Below, one piece after another: positions 8,542-17,269 of a stretch of 29,743 nt of DNA. The stretch is from Verrucomicrobiales bacterium (GTDB taxonomy: Bacteria; Verrucomicrobiota; Verrucomicrobiia; Verrucomicrobiales; DEV007). A program made the translations under genes and the position numbers. The stretch spans positions 1-29,743 of the forward strand of contig JACETS010000009.1 in the NCBI GenBank assembly GCA_013911195.1, read 5' to 3'. The notes under the pieces were generated by a model. It saw only the letters and a list, made by a program, of their open reading frames with translations. It was not told where the DNA came from and searched no databases. The stretch's first letter is position 1; every line of letters starts with the position of its first letter.

Positions 8542-9312
8542 ATGTCAAAATCACAAGAAATTATAGTTATTAAATTTGGTTCTGGTATTCTTACTCACCC
8601 AGATGGAATTTCTTTGGATGACAGCCAATTTGATGCCCTAGTTAATGCCGTCTCTAATATACACAAAATTGGGATGAGACCTGTTATCGTCTCAAGTGGA
8701 GCTGCTGCTGCAGGAATGATGGCCTTTGGAATTAAAGAGCGCCCAGCGGATTTATCTGCTCTTCAGGCTTGCTGTGCAGTTGGTCAAACGCGTTTAATGC
8801 ATTTTTACGAAACGTTATTTAGACAATATAATTTAAACGTTGCTCAATTATTGCTAACCAATGAAGATTTTTCTACACCTAGTAGAACGTTAAACGTGAC
8901 TAACACATTTGATGAGCTGTTGAAGCATGAAAATGTCATTCCCATAATTAATGAAAATGACTCAGTTGCTACTGAAGAATTAAAATTTGGTGATAATGAT
9001 TCATTATCCGCATCTCTCTCAATTTTAATCAATGCTTCCTTGCTAATTATTTTAACTGAAGTTGACGGTTTGATGGATGCAGATGGGAATCTAATACCTC
9101 ATATCGATGATATTAATGAAGCAATGAATCATGTCAGATTAGAAAAAGGCAAATATTCAGTTGGTGGAATGGCCACTAAGTTAGAGGCTGCAAGCATGGC
9201 TTCAAGATCTGGTATAACGACTTTAATCGCTAATGGTCGGAGAACCAATCAACTTGAAGGCTTGGTAAAAGGAGAAGGTGTATATACAAAGATAAGTATT
9301 GGAAATGAGTAA
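8542..9312 (+). CDS. proB: glutamate 5-kinase
   Basis: A 256-residue amino-acid kinase catalysing ATP-dependent phosphorylation of L-glutamate to glutamyl 5-phosphate, the first step of proline synthesis in the cytosol. Motifs are KFGSG (11-15), VSSGAAAAG (50-58), INENDSVATEELKFGDND (136-153) with the glutamate/nucleotide-binding acidic residues, LTEVDGLMD (171-179) and GGMATKLEAA (208-217). The length matches the short form that lacks the C-terminal PUA domain found in E. coli ProB (about 367 residues). It overlaps the downstream proA gene by 8 nt if proA starts at 9305, so the two are translationally coupled. It is divergent from the tRNA-Arg across about 110 bp. No Shine-Dalgarno sequence is obvious before the ATG. 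Confidence 0.95.
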   Translation: MSKSQEIIVIKFGSGILTHPDGISLDDSQFDALVNAVSNIHKIGMRPVIVSSGAAAAGMMAFGIKERPADLSALQACCAVGQTRLMHFYETLFRQYNLNVAQLLLTNEDFSTPSRTLNVTNTFDELLKHENVIPIINENDSVATEELKFGDNDSLSASLSILINASLLIILTEVDGLMDADGNLIPHIDDINEAMNHVRLEKGKYSVGGMATKLEAASMASRSGITTLIANGRRTNQLEGLVKGEGVYTKISIGNE

Positions 9313-10570
9313 AGAAATTAAAGATAAAATCACTAAAATGGGGTCTGATGCTTTAACGGCGTCCAGGTCTTTAGCAAATCTTACTACTGATCAGAAGAAT
9401 AAAATATTATTAGCAATGGCTGATGGGATTCTATCTGATGCAGATAAAATTATTTCAGCTAACACTATTGATCTTGACGATGCCGTAAATAATAATTTAA
9501 CAAATTCAATGATAGACAGACTTCGTCTTGATCAAAAACGAATTGAAGCCATTGCTGACGGGATTCGTCAAGTTGCAACATTGCCTGATCCAGTAGGAGA
9601 AATTATGGACGAATGGGATCGTCCAAATGGTATAAAAATCAAACAAATTAGAGTCCCAATCGGAATAATAGGAATCATTTACGAGTCCAGGCCTAATGTT
9701 ACCAGTGATGCAGCAGTATTATGTTTAAAAACTGGAAATGCTACAATTCTAAGAGGAGGCAAAGAATCAATTAATTCAAACATAGCTATTAGCGATTCTC
9801 TTCAAAAAGCGGGTGAACGAGTGGGGTTGCCTCAAAATAGTATTCAATTAATTCCATTTACAGATCGTGAAAGTGTTAAACATCTAGCTGAAATGGATGA
9901 ATATCTGGACTTAATTATACCCAGAGGAGGAGCCGGTCTTATTGAAGCAGTTGTTTCAATGGCAAGAATGCCAGTTATAAAGCATTACGATGGTATATGT
10001 CATACCTATGTCGATAGTGAATGTGATTTAGAAATGGCTTGTGGTGTTGTAATGGACGCTAAAACTCAAAAACCTAGTGTTTGTAATGCACTTGAAACGT
10101 TATTGGTATCAGAAGAGATTGCAGACTCATTCTTACCAGTTATTGGTAAATTATTATCTGAAAAACAAGTTGAAATTAGGGCTGATGAAGGTTCCAAAAG
10201 GTTATTGGGAGTGGATTCTGTAGCAGTTAAACCTGATGATTGGAAAACGGAATATTTGGACCTAATTATTTCAATAAAAATCGTTAGTGATGTCAAAGAA
10301 GCAATTGATCATATTAATCATTATGGATCGCATCATAGTGACTGTATAGTTACGAGCTCAGAGGCTAATGCTAACCTATTTATGAACAATGTTGATTCCG
10401 CAACTGTATTTTGGAACGTATCGACTCGATTTAGTGACGGTGAGGAGTTTGGTTTTGGTGCTGAAATTGGAATAAGTACTGATAAGCTTCATGCACGAGG
10501 TCCTATGGCTTTGAGAGAACTAACCTCTTACAAGTATTTGGTATCAGGAAAAGGCCAAACTAAGTCCTAA
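9305..10570 (+). CDS. proA: gamma-glutamyl phosphate reductase
   Basis: A 421-residue NADPH-dependent reductase converting glutamyl 5-phosphate to glutamate 5-semialdehyde, the second step of proline synthesis. Key segments are IGIIGIIYESRPNVTSDAA (near 118-137), LKTGNATILRGGKES, the PRGGAGL loop (near 206-212), and the catalytic Cys260 in KPSVCNALETLLV. Near the C-terminus are STRFSDGEEFGFGAEIGIST and HARGPMALRELTSYKY, both family signatures. The usual length for the family is about 417, so the gene is complete. A TTG six bases upstream (9299) is in frame. The ATG at 9305 overlapping the proB stop region is preferred. Confidence 0.95.
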   Translation: MSKEIKDKITKMGSDALTASRSLANLTTDQKNKILLAMADGILSDADKIISANTIDLDDAVNNNLTNSMIDRLRLDQKRIEAIADGIRQVATLPDPVGEIMDEWDRPNGIKIKQIRVPIGIIGIIYESRPNVTSDAAVLCLKTGNATILRGGKESINSNIAISDSLQKAGERVGLPQNSIQLIPFTDRESVKHLAEMDEYLDLIIPRGGAGLIEAVVSMARMPVIKHYDGICHTYVDSECDLEMACGVVMDAKTQKPSVCNALETLLVSEEIADSFLPVIGKLLSEKQVEIRADEGSKRLLGVDSVAVKPDDWKTEYLDLIISIKIVSDVKEAIDHINHYGSHHSDCIVTSSEANANLFMNNVDSATVFWNVSTRFSDGEEFGFGAEIGISTDKLHARGPMALRELTSYKYLVSGKGQTKS

Positions 10571-10599
10571 AAGGCATCTCTTTAGATGGCTCTAATATA

Positions 10600-11667
10600 C
10601 TAGGCAAAAGTTTTTGCTAGTCTGCTGAATTCTGATTTGGATACCTTCTCGACTTGGTAGGTATTTTCAGTTTCCTGTGTGTATGTTTTTTTTCGTGAGT
10701 TAGAATACGCTCGATCATAGTGATTCTCCAAGATTGATAAGACAAAATCTTTATATTTATCATCACTTATCAAGTTCAACCAATGCTCATAAAGTTTTTG
10801 GGAAATTAAATGTTTTACCTTGCTCAATTTTAAAATGAGAAGGTTCTTATCTTTTATAAAATGTTGATATTCTTTTATTAGGTAATCTGCTCTCTCATTT
10901 ATTGGGACATCAATTTCGATGACTGGTGAATCTTTCATTAGGGTCCATAACGAAGCTGGTATTTGTAAAGATCCAATTCTGGAGCTCTCTGATTCAATGA
11001 AAGTTATTTTTGATGGATTTAATTCTCTTAGCTTTTCAAGAATCATTCTTTCGAACCTTTTTTGGCTAGGTTGATTAGAGTCCATATCATCACCTAGTGC
11101 AGATCCTTTGTGTGAAGCTAATCCCTCAAGGTCTAGGATTTGAGATCCATTTGCCTCTAAATACTTTAGCAATTTGGTTTTTCCTGATCCAGTGAAGCCA
11201 GATATTATTTTGAAATTATAAATATTTGATAATTTTTGCTTTAATTCACCAATGATATGCTTTCGGTAGGCCTGATATCCACCTTCGAGTAAAGTTGTTT
11301 TCCAACCAATACTGTTCAAAAATGTTGCCATGGATTTTGATCTTTCCCCTCCCCTCCAACAATAAATCAAAGGAGAATATGTTTTTTCTTTATTAAAAAA
11401 ATGATCTTTTAAGTGTTTAGAAATATTATGAGCTACGATTGAGGCTCCTTTTCTACGTGCAACAAAAGGACTTTGTTGTTTATATGCAGTTCCAACTAAT
11501 TTTCGCTCTTCATCATTAAGAACAGGCATGTTTAGTGCATTAGGGAGGTTATCCTCCTCATATTCTGATGGCGATCTTACATCAATAATTTCGTCAAAAT
11601 CGGATAAATTGACTTTGTCCGCTTCAACTGACTCTAATTCTCTCATCTGAATTAAATCTATTATCAT
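10600..11667 (-). CDS. selU: tRNA 2-selenouridine synthase
   Basis: SelU (YbbB/MnmH) converts 2-thiouridine at the wobble position of certain tRNAs to 2-selenouridine, using selenophosphate, through a geranylated intermediate. The 355-residue product (start ATG at 11667) has an N-terminal rhodanese domain with DVRSPSEYEEDNLPNALNMP, ERKLVGTAYKQQSPFVAR and the active-site Cys103 in IYCWRGGERSKSM. A P-loop domain with GFTGSGKT (157-164) and a LDLEGLASHKGSALG segment follows. This domain order and length match E. coli SelU (364). An open frame extends to a TTG at 11712, and another ATG lies at 11646, so the start is uncertain by a few residues. It is divergent from the beta-ketoacyl synthase gene with under 50 bp between starts. 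Its presence implies that selD exists elsewhere. Confidence 0.93.
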   Translation of the reverse strand: MIIDLIQMRELESVEADKVNLSDFDEIIDVRSPSEYEEDNLPNALNMPVLNDEERKLVGTAYKQQSPFVARRKGASIVAHNISKHLKDHFFNKEKTYSPLIYCWRGGERSKSMATFLNSIGWKTTLLEGGYQAYRKHIIGELKQKLSNIYNFKIISGFTGSGKTKLLKYLEANGSQILDLEGLASHKGSALGDDMDSNQPSQKRFERMILEKLRELNPSKITFIESESSRIGSLQIPASLWTLMKDSPVIEIDVPINERADYLIKEYQHFIKDKNLLILKLSKVKHLISQKLYEHWLNLISDDKYKDFVLSILENHYDRAYSNSRKKTYTQETENTYQVEKVSKSEFSRLAKTFA

Positions 11668-11714
11668 GGTTTGCGAAGTTAAATGCAATAGACGATTATC
11701 AAATAGCACCAAGA

Positions 11715-12929
11715 ATGGATATAATCATTACAGGAATAGGTTCCTTAAGCACAGGTAGTCAAAATGCTAACGCCCTTTTTGAATCTTCAATCAATTCTTC
11801 TGTAGAGACTCAATTTATTGATATACAATCGCATGAAGGAATAATTTCTATTCCGGTAAATTCAATTGAAGATAACCTTATTAATGTCAAAGGATTGGAG
11901 CAATTTAATAAATTAGATAGAACTTCTAAACTTGCAATTAATGCTGTTGATCAAGCCTGGCAAAATTCAGGTATTAATAGTCAACAAATTGAGCCAAATA
12001 AAATTGGTGTATTTATAGGAACCTCAAGAGGACCAGTTGGAAAATGGGAGGAGACTTACAAAAGACATATGTCCGGGAAAAGACAACTACCCTCATTCTC
12101 TGCATCGGGAACTATAGCTGCAATAAGTGGTTCTGTGTCTCAATATTTAAAAGCATCTGGTCCGTCTTTAACATTGTCATCAACATGTTCATCAGGCGCG
12201 GCGGCGATTGCAACTGGGGCTAGTATGATCCATTCCGGTGCTTGTGATGTTGCCGTTGTTGGTGGAGTGGAATCCGTTATAAATGATTCCATAATTAACG
12301 TCATGAAATCGGCAGGTTTGTTGGCTGATAGTAACGAAGCATCTAAAAGTTGTAAGCCATTTGATGTGGATAGAAATGGTCTTGTTGTTGGAGAAGGTGC
12401 AGCATTTTTAATATTAGAATCCTACCAACATGCTCTTAACAGAAAAGCACATCCATTGGCCAAACTTTCCGGATGGTGTAATGGGTTAAGCCAAAGTGGC
12501 AAAGTTGGAGTCGATTTAAATGGAGATTCTATTGCATCAACAATTCTTAGCTCCCTTAAAATGAGCGATATTGAGGCATCAGATGTAGATTATATAAATG
12601 CACATGGTACTGGAACTGTTTTAAATGATTTATGTGAATCCAGAGCAATTAATTTGGTCGAAGGGCTTTCTAGTGTTCCGCTAAGTTCAATCAAACCAAT
12701 TACCGGCCATTGCTTAGGCGCATCCCCCGCTTTAGAGGCGGTTCTTTGTGTTATGGTTATTAACAAGAATAAAGCACCTCATACTGCTAATCTTAAAAAT
12801 ATAGATGAAAAACTAAAAATTAACCCGATCATGGAAAGCCCATCGGAGGGTGAATTCAAAAATGTTTTGTCTACATCTTTGGGCTTCTGGGGCAATCACG
12901 CCTCCTTGGTTTTTTCCAAGATTTCTTGA
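11715..12929 (+). CDS. beta-ketoacyl-ACP synthase (KAS II/FabF-like)
   Basis: A 404-residue condensing enzyme of the thiolase fold. The FabF-type triad is visible: Cys158 in SSTCSSGAAA, His297 in NAHGTGTVLND and His332 in KPITGHCLGAS, with the structural Lys327. DVAVVGGVES and KPFDVDRNGLVVGEGAAFLILE are also standard. The C-terminal active-site loop reads SLGFWGNHASLVF, whereas housekeeping FabF has the glycine-rich GFGGTN at this spot. That loop shapes the gate of the acyl pocket, so a specialised substrate or function is possible. No ACP, FabG or FabZ gene is adjacent, unlike a fatty-acid operon. The 3' end overlaps the convergent menE gene by 34 nt. It decarboxylates malonyl-ACP and extends an acyl chain in the cytosol if active. 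Confidence 0.88.
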   Translation: MDIIITGIGSLSTGSQNANALFESSINSSVETQFIDIQSHEGIISIPVNSIEDNLINVKGLEQFNKLDRTSKLAINAVDQAWQNSGINSQQIEPNKIGVFIGTSRGPVGKWEETYKRHMSGKRQLPSFSASGTIAAISGSVSQYLKASGPSLTLSSTCSSGAAAIATGASMIHSGACDVAVVGGVESVINDSIINVMKSAGLLADSNEASKSCKPFDVDRNGLVVGEGAAFLILESYQHALNRKAHPLAKLSGWCNGLSQSGKVGVDLNGDSIASTILSSLKMSDIEASDVDYINAHGTGTVLNDLCESRAINLVEGLSSVPLSSIKPITGHCLGASPALEAVLCVMVINKNKAPHTANLKNIDEKLKINPIMESPSEGEFKNVLSTSLGFWGNHASLVFSKIS

Positions 12930-14002
12930 AGCTTCTTTAGGTTTAATTTGCCAAGTTCGGTACGAGGTATTTCATCAACTTCAATGATTCTCTTAATATT
13001 TTCAATTGATGTAGATCTTTCGTTATACTCATTTACTGCAGTTTTACCCGTAGAGTAATCATCAGTCACCATAGTGATTTTCATTCCATTTCTCTCATCA
13101 GGAATTCCTATTATTGTAAAATCAAAATCATATCGATCTGAAATAGCTGAAATAATCTTATCGAGTTGGACCTTTTCGCCTAAGACTTTGATCTGAGTAT
13201 CACTACGGCCATTCGTTATCAGACGATTGTTTTCTTTTATTCCATAATCACCAGTCTGAAACCATCCATCATCATTAATTGGATTTATAAATTTTATAGA
13301 GTTTTTTGATTCAAAGGTTAGATACCCATGAAATAGTGCTTGCCCTTTAATTAGGATCTCATCATCAGAGCTTATATTAAGAGACCAGATATCGAGTATT
13401 GACATTCCCTGACCTACAATTTTTTCTGTGGCAATTTGCGAACACGATTCGGTCATTCCGTAGGTGCGAAGTATTGGCCATCCCAAATTGATGCTTTTTC
13501 TATAAAGTTCAGCATCAAGATGATCACCTCCTATTATTAATGCTCTTAAATCATTAGGTGGTTTGAATTCTGAATGAACTAGATCATATAATTGGGCAGG
13601 AACCAAAGAGCATATAGTTATAGAGTTTTCTTTTAATGAATTATAAAAGTCAGCGATATTCCATTTTGATTCCAATTTAATCACTTTTGAAGAACTATCA
13701 TATGCTCTAGCATATATTGATAAGCCACTGACATGGTGTGTTGGGAGGCAACATAACCATGTGTCATTTTGATTAATACAAAGGTGCTCATTAACTGATT
13801 TTGCCGATAACAACATTGAGGATTTATCTAATACTGTTAATTTCGGACCAGAAGTGCTTCCAGAGGTAGGAAGAATAATTTTTCCTTTTAAATTATTACT
13901 TCTACAAAATTTTAAAACCTCGTTATAGCATGAATTCTTTATCGAGTTCATGGTGAGGAAGTTATCTTGAGAGTTCCAGAAATCCTCTTCTGTAAAATTC
14001 AT
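12896..14002 (-). CDS. menE: o-succinylbenzoate-CoA ligase
   Basis: A 368-residue ANL-superfamily adenylate-forming enzyme that activates o-succinylbenzoate to its CoA thioester in menaquinone synthesis. The phosphate loop is PTSGSTSGPK (45-54), the adenine-binding motif RTYGMTES (179-186), the hinge TGDYG (250-254) and the catalytic lysine Lys352 in PRTELGKLNLKKL. It is shorter than most ANL enzymes (typically 450-550) but within the range of compact MenE proteins. It is the last gene of the men operon, joined to menC by an ATGA overlap. The stop lies inside the convergent synthase gene. Assignment to MenE rather than another acyl-CoA ligase rests strongly on the operon context. Confidence 0.9.
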   Translation of the reverse strand: MNFTEEDFWNSQDNFLTMNSIKNSCYNEVLKFCRSNNLKGKIILPTSGSTSGPKLTVLDKSSMLLSAKSVNEHLCINQNDTWLCCLPTHHVSGLSIYARAYDSSSKVIKLESKWNIADFYNSLKENSITICSLVPAQLYDLVHSEFKPPNDLRALIIGGDHLDAELYRKSINLGWPILRTYGMTESCSQIATEKIVGQGMSILDIWSLNISSDDEILIKGQALFHGYLTFESKNSIKFINPINDDGWFQTGDYGIKENNRLITNGRSDTQIKVLGEKVQLDKIISAISDRYDFDFTIIGIPDERNGMKITMVTDDYSTGKTAVNEYNERSTSIENIKRIIEVDEIPRTELGKLNLKKLQEILEKTKEA

Positions 14003-14859
14003 ATTAAATCATTCCATGTAAGAGATTCTAAATAATCATCCATTCCAAGCCCATAGCCATTATTGACATGATTAAAATTTCCAATTCCATGGACGTTTAT
14101 CGAATAATTGGATATTGATGCACAATAGGCAGCATATCTCCTTCCAAATTCATGATCCATATTGTGAGTAATGCATATAGGTTGAATGGTTTCTACGAAA
14201 GGAAGAATAACAGGTTTCCAAACTCTGACCTTGAAACCTTTGTTTGCATTGTATGGGCCTCTGTCTAGTGCGAAATTCAGACCCGTTTCTTTTTGATATT
14301 GGAACCATAAATTCGGATCATATGGGAAAGGATCTTCGATGAAGTCAATTTTATCTCTTGTATGACTTGATAGGGATTCATTGAAATCTATCAATTGATC
14401 TGGTGTGATAGACTCGTTGAAATCGACACGAATTTTGAATTGAGAGAATTTGTTAATGAGCTCAAGTGTATTTTCAAAATTTTTGTTAGATTTTATTTTA
14501 AGATGTGTAAATCCATTGATTGTGCTCAGATCAATTTTTGAAAAGTCATCGGAGTTTAATGTTAAGTGATAGCTTGGGATTTCTAATGATTTAAATAGGT
14601 CAACTTTGTTAGATCTTGCCTCACCATCGATCATGCAACATTTGATTCCAGCTCTAGCAATATCTGTTGGCTTATTTACGGAAATAGATTCTAGATGATA
14701 TTCAAGATCATTGTCACCAAGGGTTTTCCAAGGTTGAATACACGCGTAACCATCATTCATTTTTATCAATGCTCCCTCTATATCTCCATGAGGAGTCTGG
14801 GAGTTCGGTGCCTTATCAAAATTGATAGAATATTTATGAAACTTTATGCTCTGTTTCAT
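13999..14859 (-). CDS. menC: o-succinylbenzoate synthase
   Basis: An enolase-superfamily enzyme of 286 residues that dehydrates SHCHC to o-succinylbenzoate with a bound Mg2+. The expected catalytic and metal residues are in order: Lys121 and Lys123 in HLKIKSNK, Asp146 in RVDFNES, Glu175 in FIEDPFP, Asp199 in ALDRGP and Lys215 in VWKPV. The MenC N-terminal capping domain is short. It overlaps menE (ATGA at 13999-14002) and menA (ATGA at 14856-14859), so all three are translationally coupled. Sequence is divergent overall, but the complete active site and position make the call secure. Confidence 0.92.
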   Translation of the reverse strand: MKQSIKFHKYSINFDKAPNSQTPHGDIEGALIKMNDGYACIQPWKTLGDNDLEYHLESISVNKPTDIARAGIKCCMIDGEARSNKVDLFKSLEIPSYHLTLNSDDFSKIDLSTINGFTHLKIKSNKNFENTLELINKFSQFKIRVDFNESITPDQLIDFNESLSSHTRDKIDFIEDPFPYDPNLWFQYQKETGLNFALDRGPYNANKGFKVRVWKPVILPFVETIQPICITHNMDHEFGRRYAAYCASISNYSINVHGIGNFNHVNNGYGLGMDDYLESLTWNDLI

Positions 14860-15752
14860 TTATATAGTAGGCTAATTATGACTAAAATTGCGAAGTTAAA
14901 ATATGCAATAACTGAAAGTCCAAGATATTTGTTATATGCTTGGCTCGGCTTGGTCTTCATAACCATTAATGCTATAAGAAGAGAAAATGGAAGTCCTATT
15001 ATTGGGATTAAAGCCGTTTTAATAAATCCAAAGTTTATCCATAATAGGCCTATAATGTAGGGTGATAGAGATAGGATAATTATTTCAAATTTTGCAAAAC
15101 GTATTCCGTATCTTGCTGCAAGTGTTAGTTTTCCGCTTGATCTATCTTCTTCAATGTCTCTAGCATTATTGATCGCAATTATAACAGAACATAATAATCC
15201 CGATTGAATACCTAGTAGAATAGCGCATGAATTGAGTTTGCCTGAAAAAATATAAAATGTTCCTGTAACAGACACAATACCGAAAAATAATATTACAAAT
15301 AATTCCCCTAAACCTTTATAGGCTAATGGCCATGGGCCGCCTGTATAACAATAACTTAAGATAAGGCCTATTAATCCAATAATTACAATAGGTGCACCTC
15401 TAGCGACAACGATTGGAAGAGAAAATGTAATAGCCATAAAACAAAATGTTATACCCGCTATAATTAAGCTTTGAGAGGTCAGTTCTCCAGACGCACTGAT
15501 CCGTTTCGGACCGATCCTATTCAGGGTGTCAGCACCTTTGATGTCATCTAAAGCATCATTAAAAAAATTGGTAGCTATTTGGATGCACAGTGTAGAAAGA
15601 AGAATTGAAATAAGAAGTATCAAATCCGATTCATATGAGAATGAATTGGCTAAAAAACTACCTAAGAGTATTGGGATTATTGCAGCAGGTAAAGTCTTCG
15701 GTCTAGCAGCTAGAAAGATTGATGAATAGAAATTAGACTGCGGTTGAGTCAT
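14856..15752 (-). CDS. menA: 1,4-dihydroxy-2-naphthoate polyprenyltransferase
   Basis: A 298-residue UbiA-family integral membrane prenyltransferase that attaches the polyprenyl tail to DHNA, giving demethylmenaquinone. Two Mg2+/diphosphate-binding aspartate motifs are visible: NFFNDALDDIKGAD (62-75) and NNARDIEEDRSSGK (195-208). FLAARPKTLPAAIIPILLG near the N-terminus is a typical MenA opening. The rest is a series of about eight or nine hydrophobic helices, for example around 45-62, 95-115, 118-136, 150-168, 178-195, 221-238, 244-262 and 275-296. It starts 2 nt after the menB stop and overlaps menC. Confidence 0.95.
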   Translation of the reverse strand: MTQPQSNFYSSIFLAARPKTLPAAIIPILLGSFLANSFSYESDLILLISILLSTLCIQIATNFFNDALDDIKGADTLNRIGPKRISASGELTSQSLIIAGITFCFMAITFSLPIVVARGAPIVIIGLIGLILSYCYTGGPWPLAYKGLGELFVILFFGIVSVTGTFYIFSGKLNSCAILLGIQSGLLCSVIIAINNARDIEEDRSSGKLTLAARYGIRFAKFEIIILSLSPYIIGLLWINFGFIKTALIPIIGLPFSLLIALMVMKTKPSQAYNKYLGLSVIAYFNFAILVIISLLYK

Positions 15753-15754
15753 TT

Positions 15755-16567
15755 TTAGGGTAATCTTGGAAACTTGCTGAAGTCTGGCTTTCTCTTCTCA
15801 AGAAAAGCATTCTTACCTTCTTTAGCTTCCTCTGACATGTAGTAAAGGAGTGTGGCGTTTCCTGCAAGATCAAGTAAACCAACTTGTCCATCACAATCAG
15901 CATTAAGAGCAGATTTTAAGCATCTAAGTGCAATAGGTGAATGATTAAGAATTTCTCTGCACCATTTAAGAGTTTCTTCCTCAAGAGCATCAAGTTTGAC
16001 AACTGTGTTAACAAGGCCCATTTCTAATGCCTGACTGGCATTATACTGACGACACATGAACCAAATTTCGCGTGCTTTTTTTTGGCCAACAATTCGAGCT
16101 AGATAACTTGAGCCTAGTCCGCCATCAAAGGATCCTACTTTGGGACCAGTCTGTCCAAATATTGCGTTATCAGCAGCGATTGTTAAGTCACATACAACAT
16201 GAAGAACATGCCCTCCCCCAATTGCATATCCTGCAACCATTGCAATTACGGGAATAGGTAACGATCTAATACGCTTTTGGACTTCAAGAATGTTAAGTCT
16301 TGGGACTCCATCATCACCAACATAACCAGCATCACCTCTTACTTTCTGATCACCTCCAGAACAAAAAGCTTTCTCTCCAGCGCCTGTTAAAATGAGTATT
16401 CCTATATCAGAATTATTATGAACGATATCCAATGCTTCGAGCATTTCATTAACAGTTTTTGGACGAAACGCATTTCTTACCTCAGGCCGATTGATAGTAA
16501 GTTTGGCGATACCATCATCTGTACTTTCAAGAAGGATGTCATCAAATTGATTTAGTTGTGTCCACAT
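15755..16567 (-). CDS. menB: 1,4-dihydroxy-2-naphthoyl-CoA synthase
   Basis: A 270-residue crotonase-fold enzyme closing the second naphthoate ring from o-succinylbenzoyl-CoA. Landmarks are LTINRPEVRNAFRP (23-36), the oxyanion-hole segments AFCSGGDQ (67-74) and GYAIGGGH (113-120), and GQTGPKVGSFDGG (138-150). The latter has Gly rather than Asp at the position that distinguishes bicarbonate-dependent (E. coli-type) MenB from the aspartate type. VGQKKAREIWFMC (160-172) and the C-terminal EGKNAFLEKRKPDFSKFP are typical. It sits between menH (21 nt) and menA (2 nt). Confidence 0.97.
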   Translation of the reverse strand: MWTQLNQFDDILLESTDDGIAKLTINRPEVRNAFRPKTVNEMLEALDIVHNNSDIGILILTGAGEKAFCSGGDQKVRGDAGYVGDDGVPRLNILEVQKRIRSLPIPVIAMVAGYAIGGGHVLHVVCDLTIAADNAIFGQTGPKVGSFDGGLGSSYLARIVGQKKAREIWFMCRQYNASQALEMGLVNTVVKLDALEEETLKWCREILNHSPIALRCLKSALNADCDGQVGLLDLAGNATLLYYMSEEAKEGKNAFLEKRKPDFSKFPRLP

Positions 16568-16588
16568 AAGTGATTCTAAAAAGATTTT

Positions 16589-17269
16589 TTATTTAATAAA
16601 ACTGTTAATTGCTTTTGTTGTAAGGGTCGGATTGTCCCATGGAACTCTGTGACCAGTAGATTCAAATTTAAGTAAATCTGAATTAGGCAATATTTTACAT
16701 GCTCGATCTGCGATTTCTAGGAATTTCAGATCTAATTCACCAACAATCCATAATACTGGTATACGAATTTTACCTAGAAAAGGTTCCAGAAATTTTTGAT
16801 GGCCAAGTGACCAGTTTCTAAAAGATAATGCTATGTTAGCTCTTTGATGATAAAGGGAATAATTTCGATTAATAGGGTGAGAATTTCTGAAAATGGATTG
16901 TTTTTCCCATGAAGTAATGAATGTGTCCCATTTATTTTTTGCATTAAATGCCCATTCAATATCATTTTTTATTCTGACTTGTTTTTCCACATTACTATCT
17001 AAACCTGTATGAGCAGATATTATTACAGCTCTTTTCCAATTAGAATTATCTTCTAATAAGCAATGAAGTGCTAGTCTGCCACCCATTGAGTACCCAATTA
17101 AGGTCTGCGGGTCAGGGGTAAGATTATTAATTATTCGAGCAGATTTCGTCAGTTCGTGATTAACATATTCGTATAAATTTGGAGCAAATCCGTTCTTGTT
17201 TGGGATAGAGTTTATAAATTTAGCCCAATCTTTATGATGTCCTACTGCTCCATGTAAAAAACAATTCAT
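16589..17269 (-). CDS. menH: SHCHC synthase, alpha/beta-hydrolase fold
   Basis: A 226-residue protein that eliminates pyruvate from SEPHCHC to give SHCHC. The start chosen is the ATG at 17269 because it forms an ATGA overlap with the menD stop; an in-frame ATG at 17290 would add seven residues. The MenH opening FLHGAVGHHKDW is immediately after the start. Nucleophile Ser61 lies in IGYSMGGRLALH, acid Asp180 in VGELDLKF and the base His207 in STGHRVPWDNP, a complete catalytic triad. The length is close to other MenH proteins (about 250). Position directly after menD supports the identity over generic hydrolases. Confidence 0.92.
   Translation of the reverse strand: MNCFLHGAVGHHKDWAKFINSIPNKNGFAPNLYEYVNHELTKSARIINNLTPDPQTLIGYSMGGRLALHCLLEDNSNWKRAVIISAHTGLDSNVEKQVRIKNDIEWAFNAKNKWDTFITSWEKQSIFRNSHPINRNYSLYHQRANIALSFRNWSLGHQKFLEPFLGKIRIPVLWIVGELDLKFLEIADRACKILPNSDLLKFESTGHRVPWDNPTLTTKAINSFIK

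Noticed and set aside
10571..10599. Hairpin CATCT-CTTT-AGATG between proA and selU as a terminator
   Set aside because: The stem has only five pairs and no U-tract follows on either strand at the right distance.
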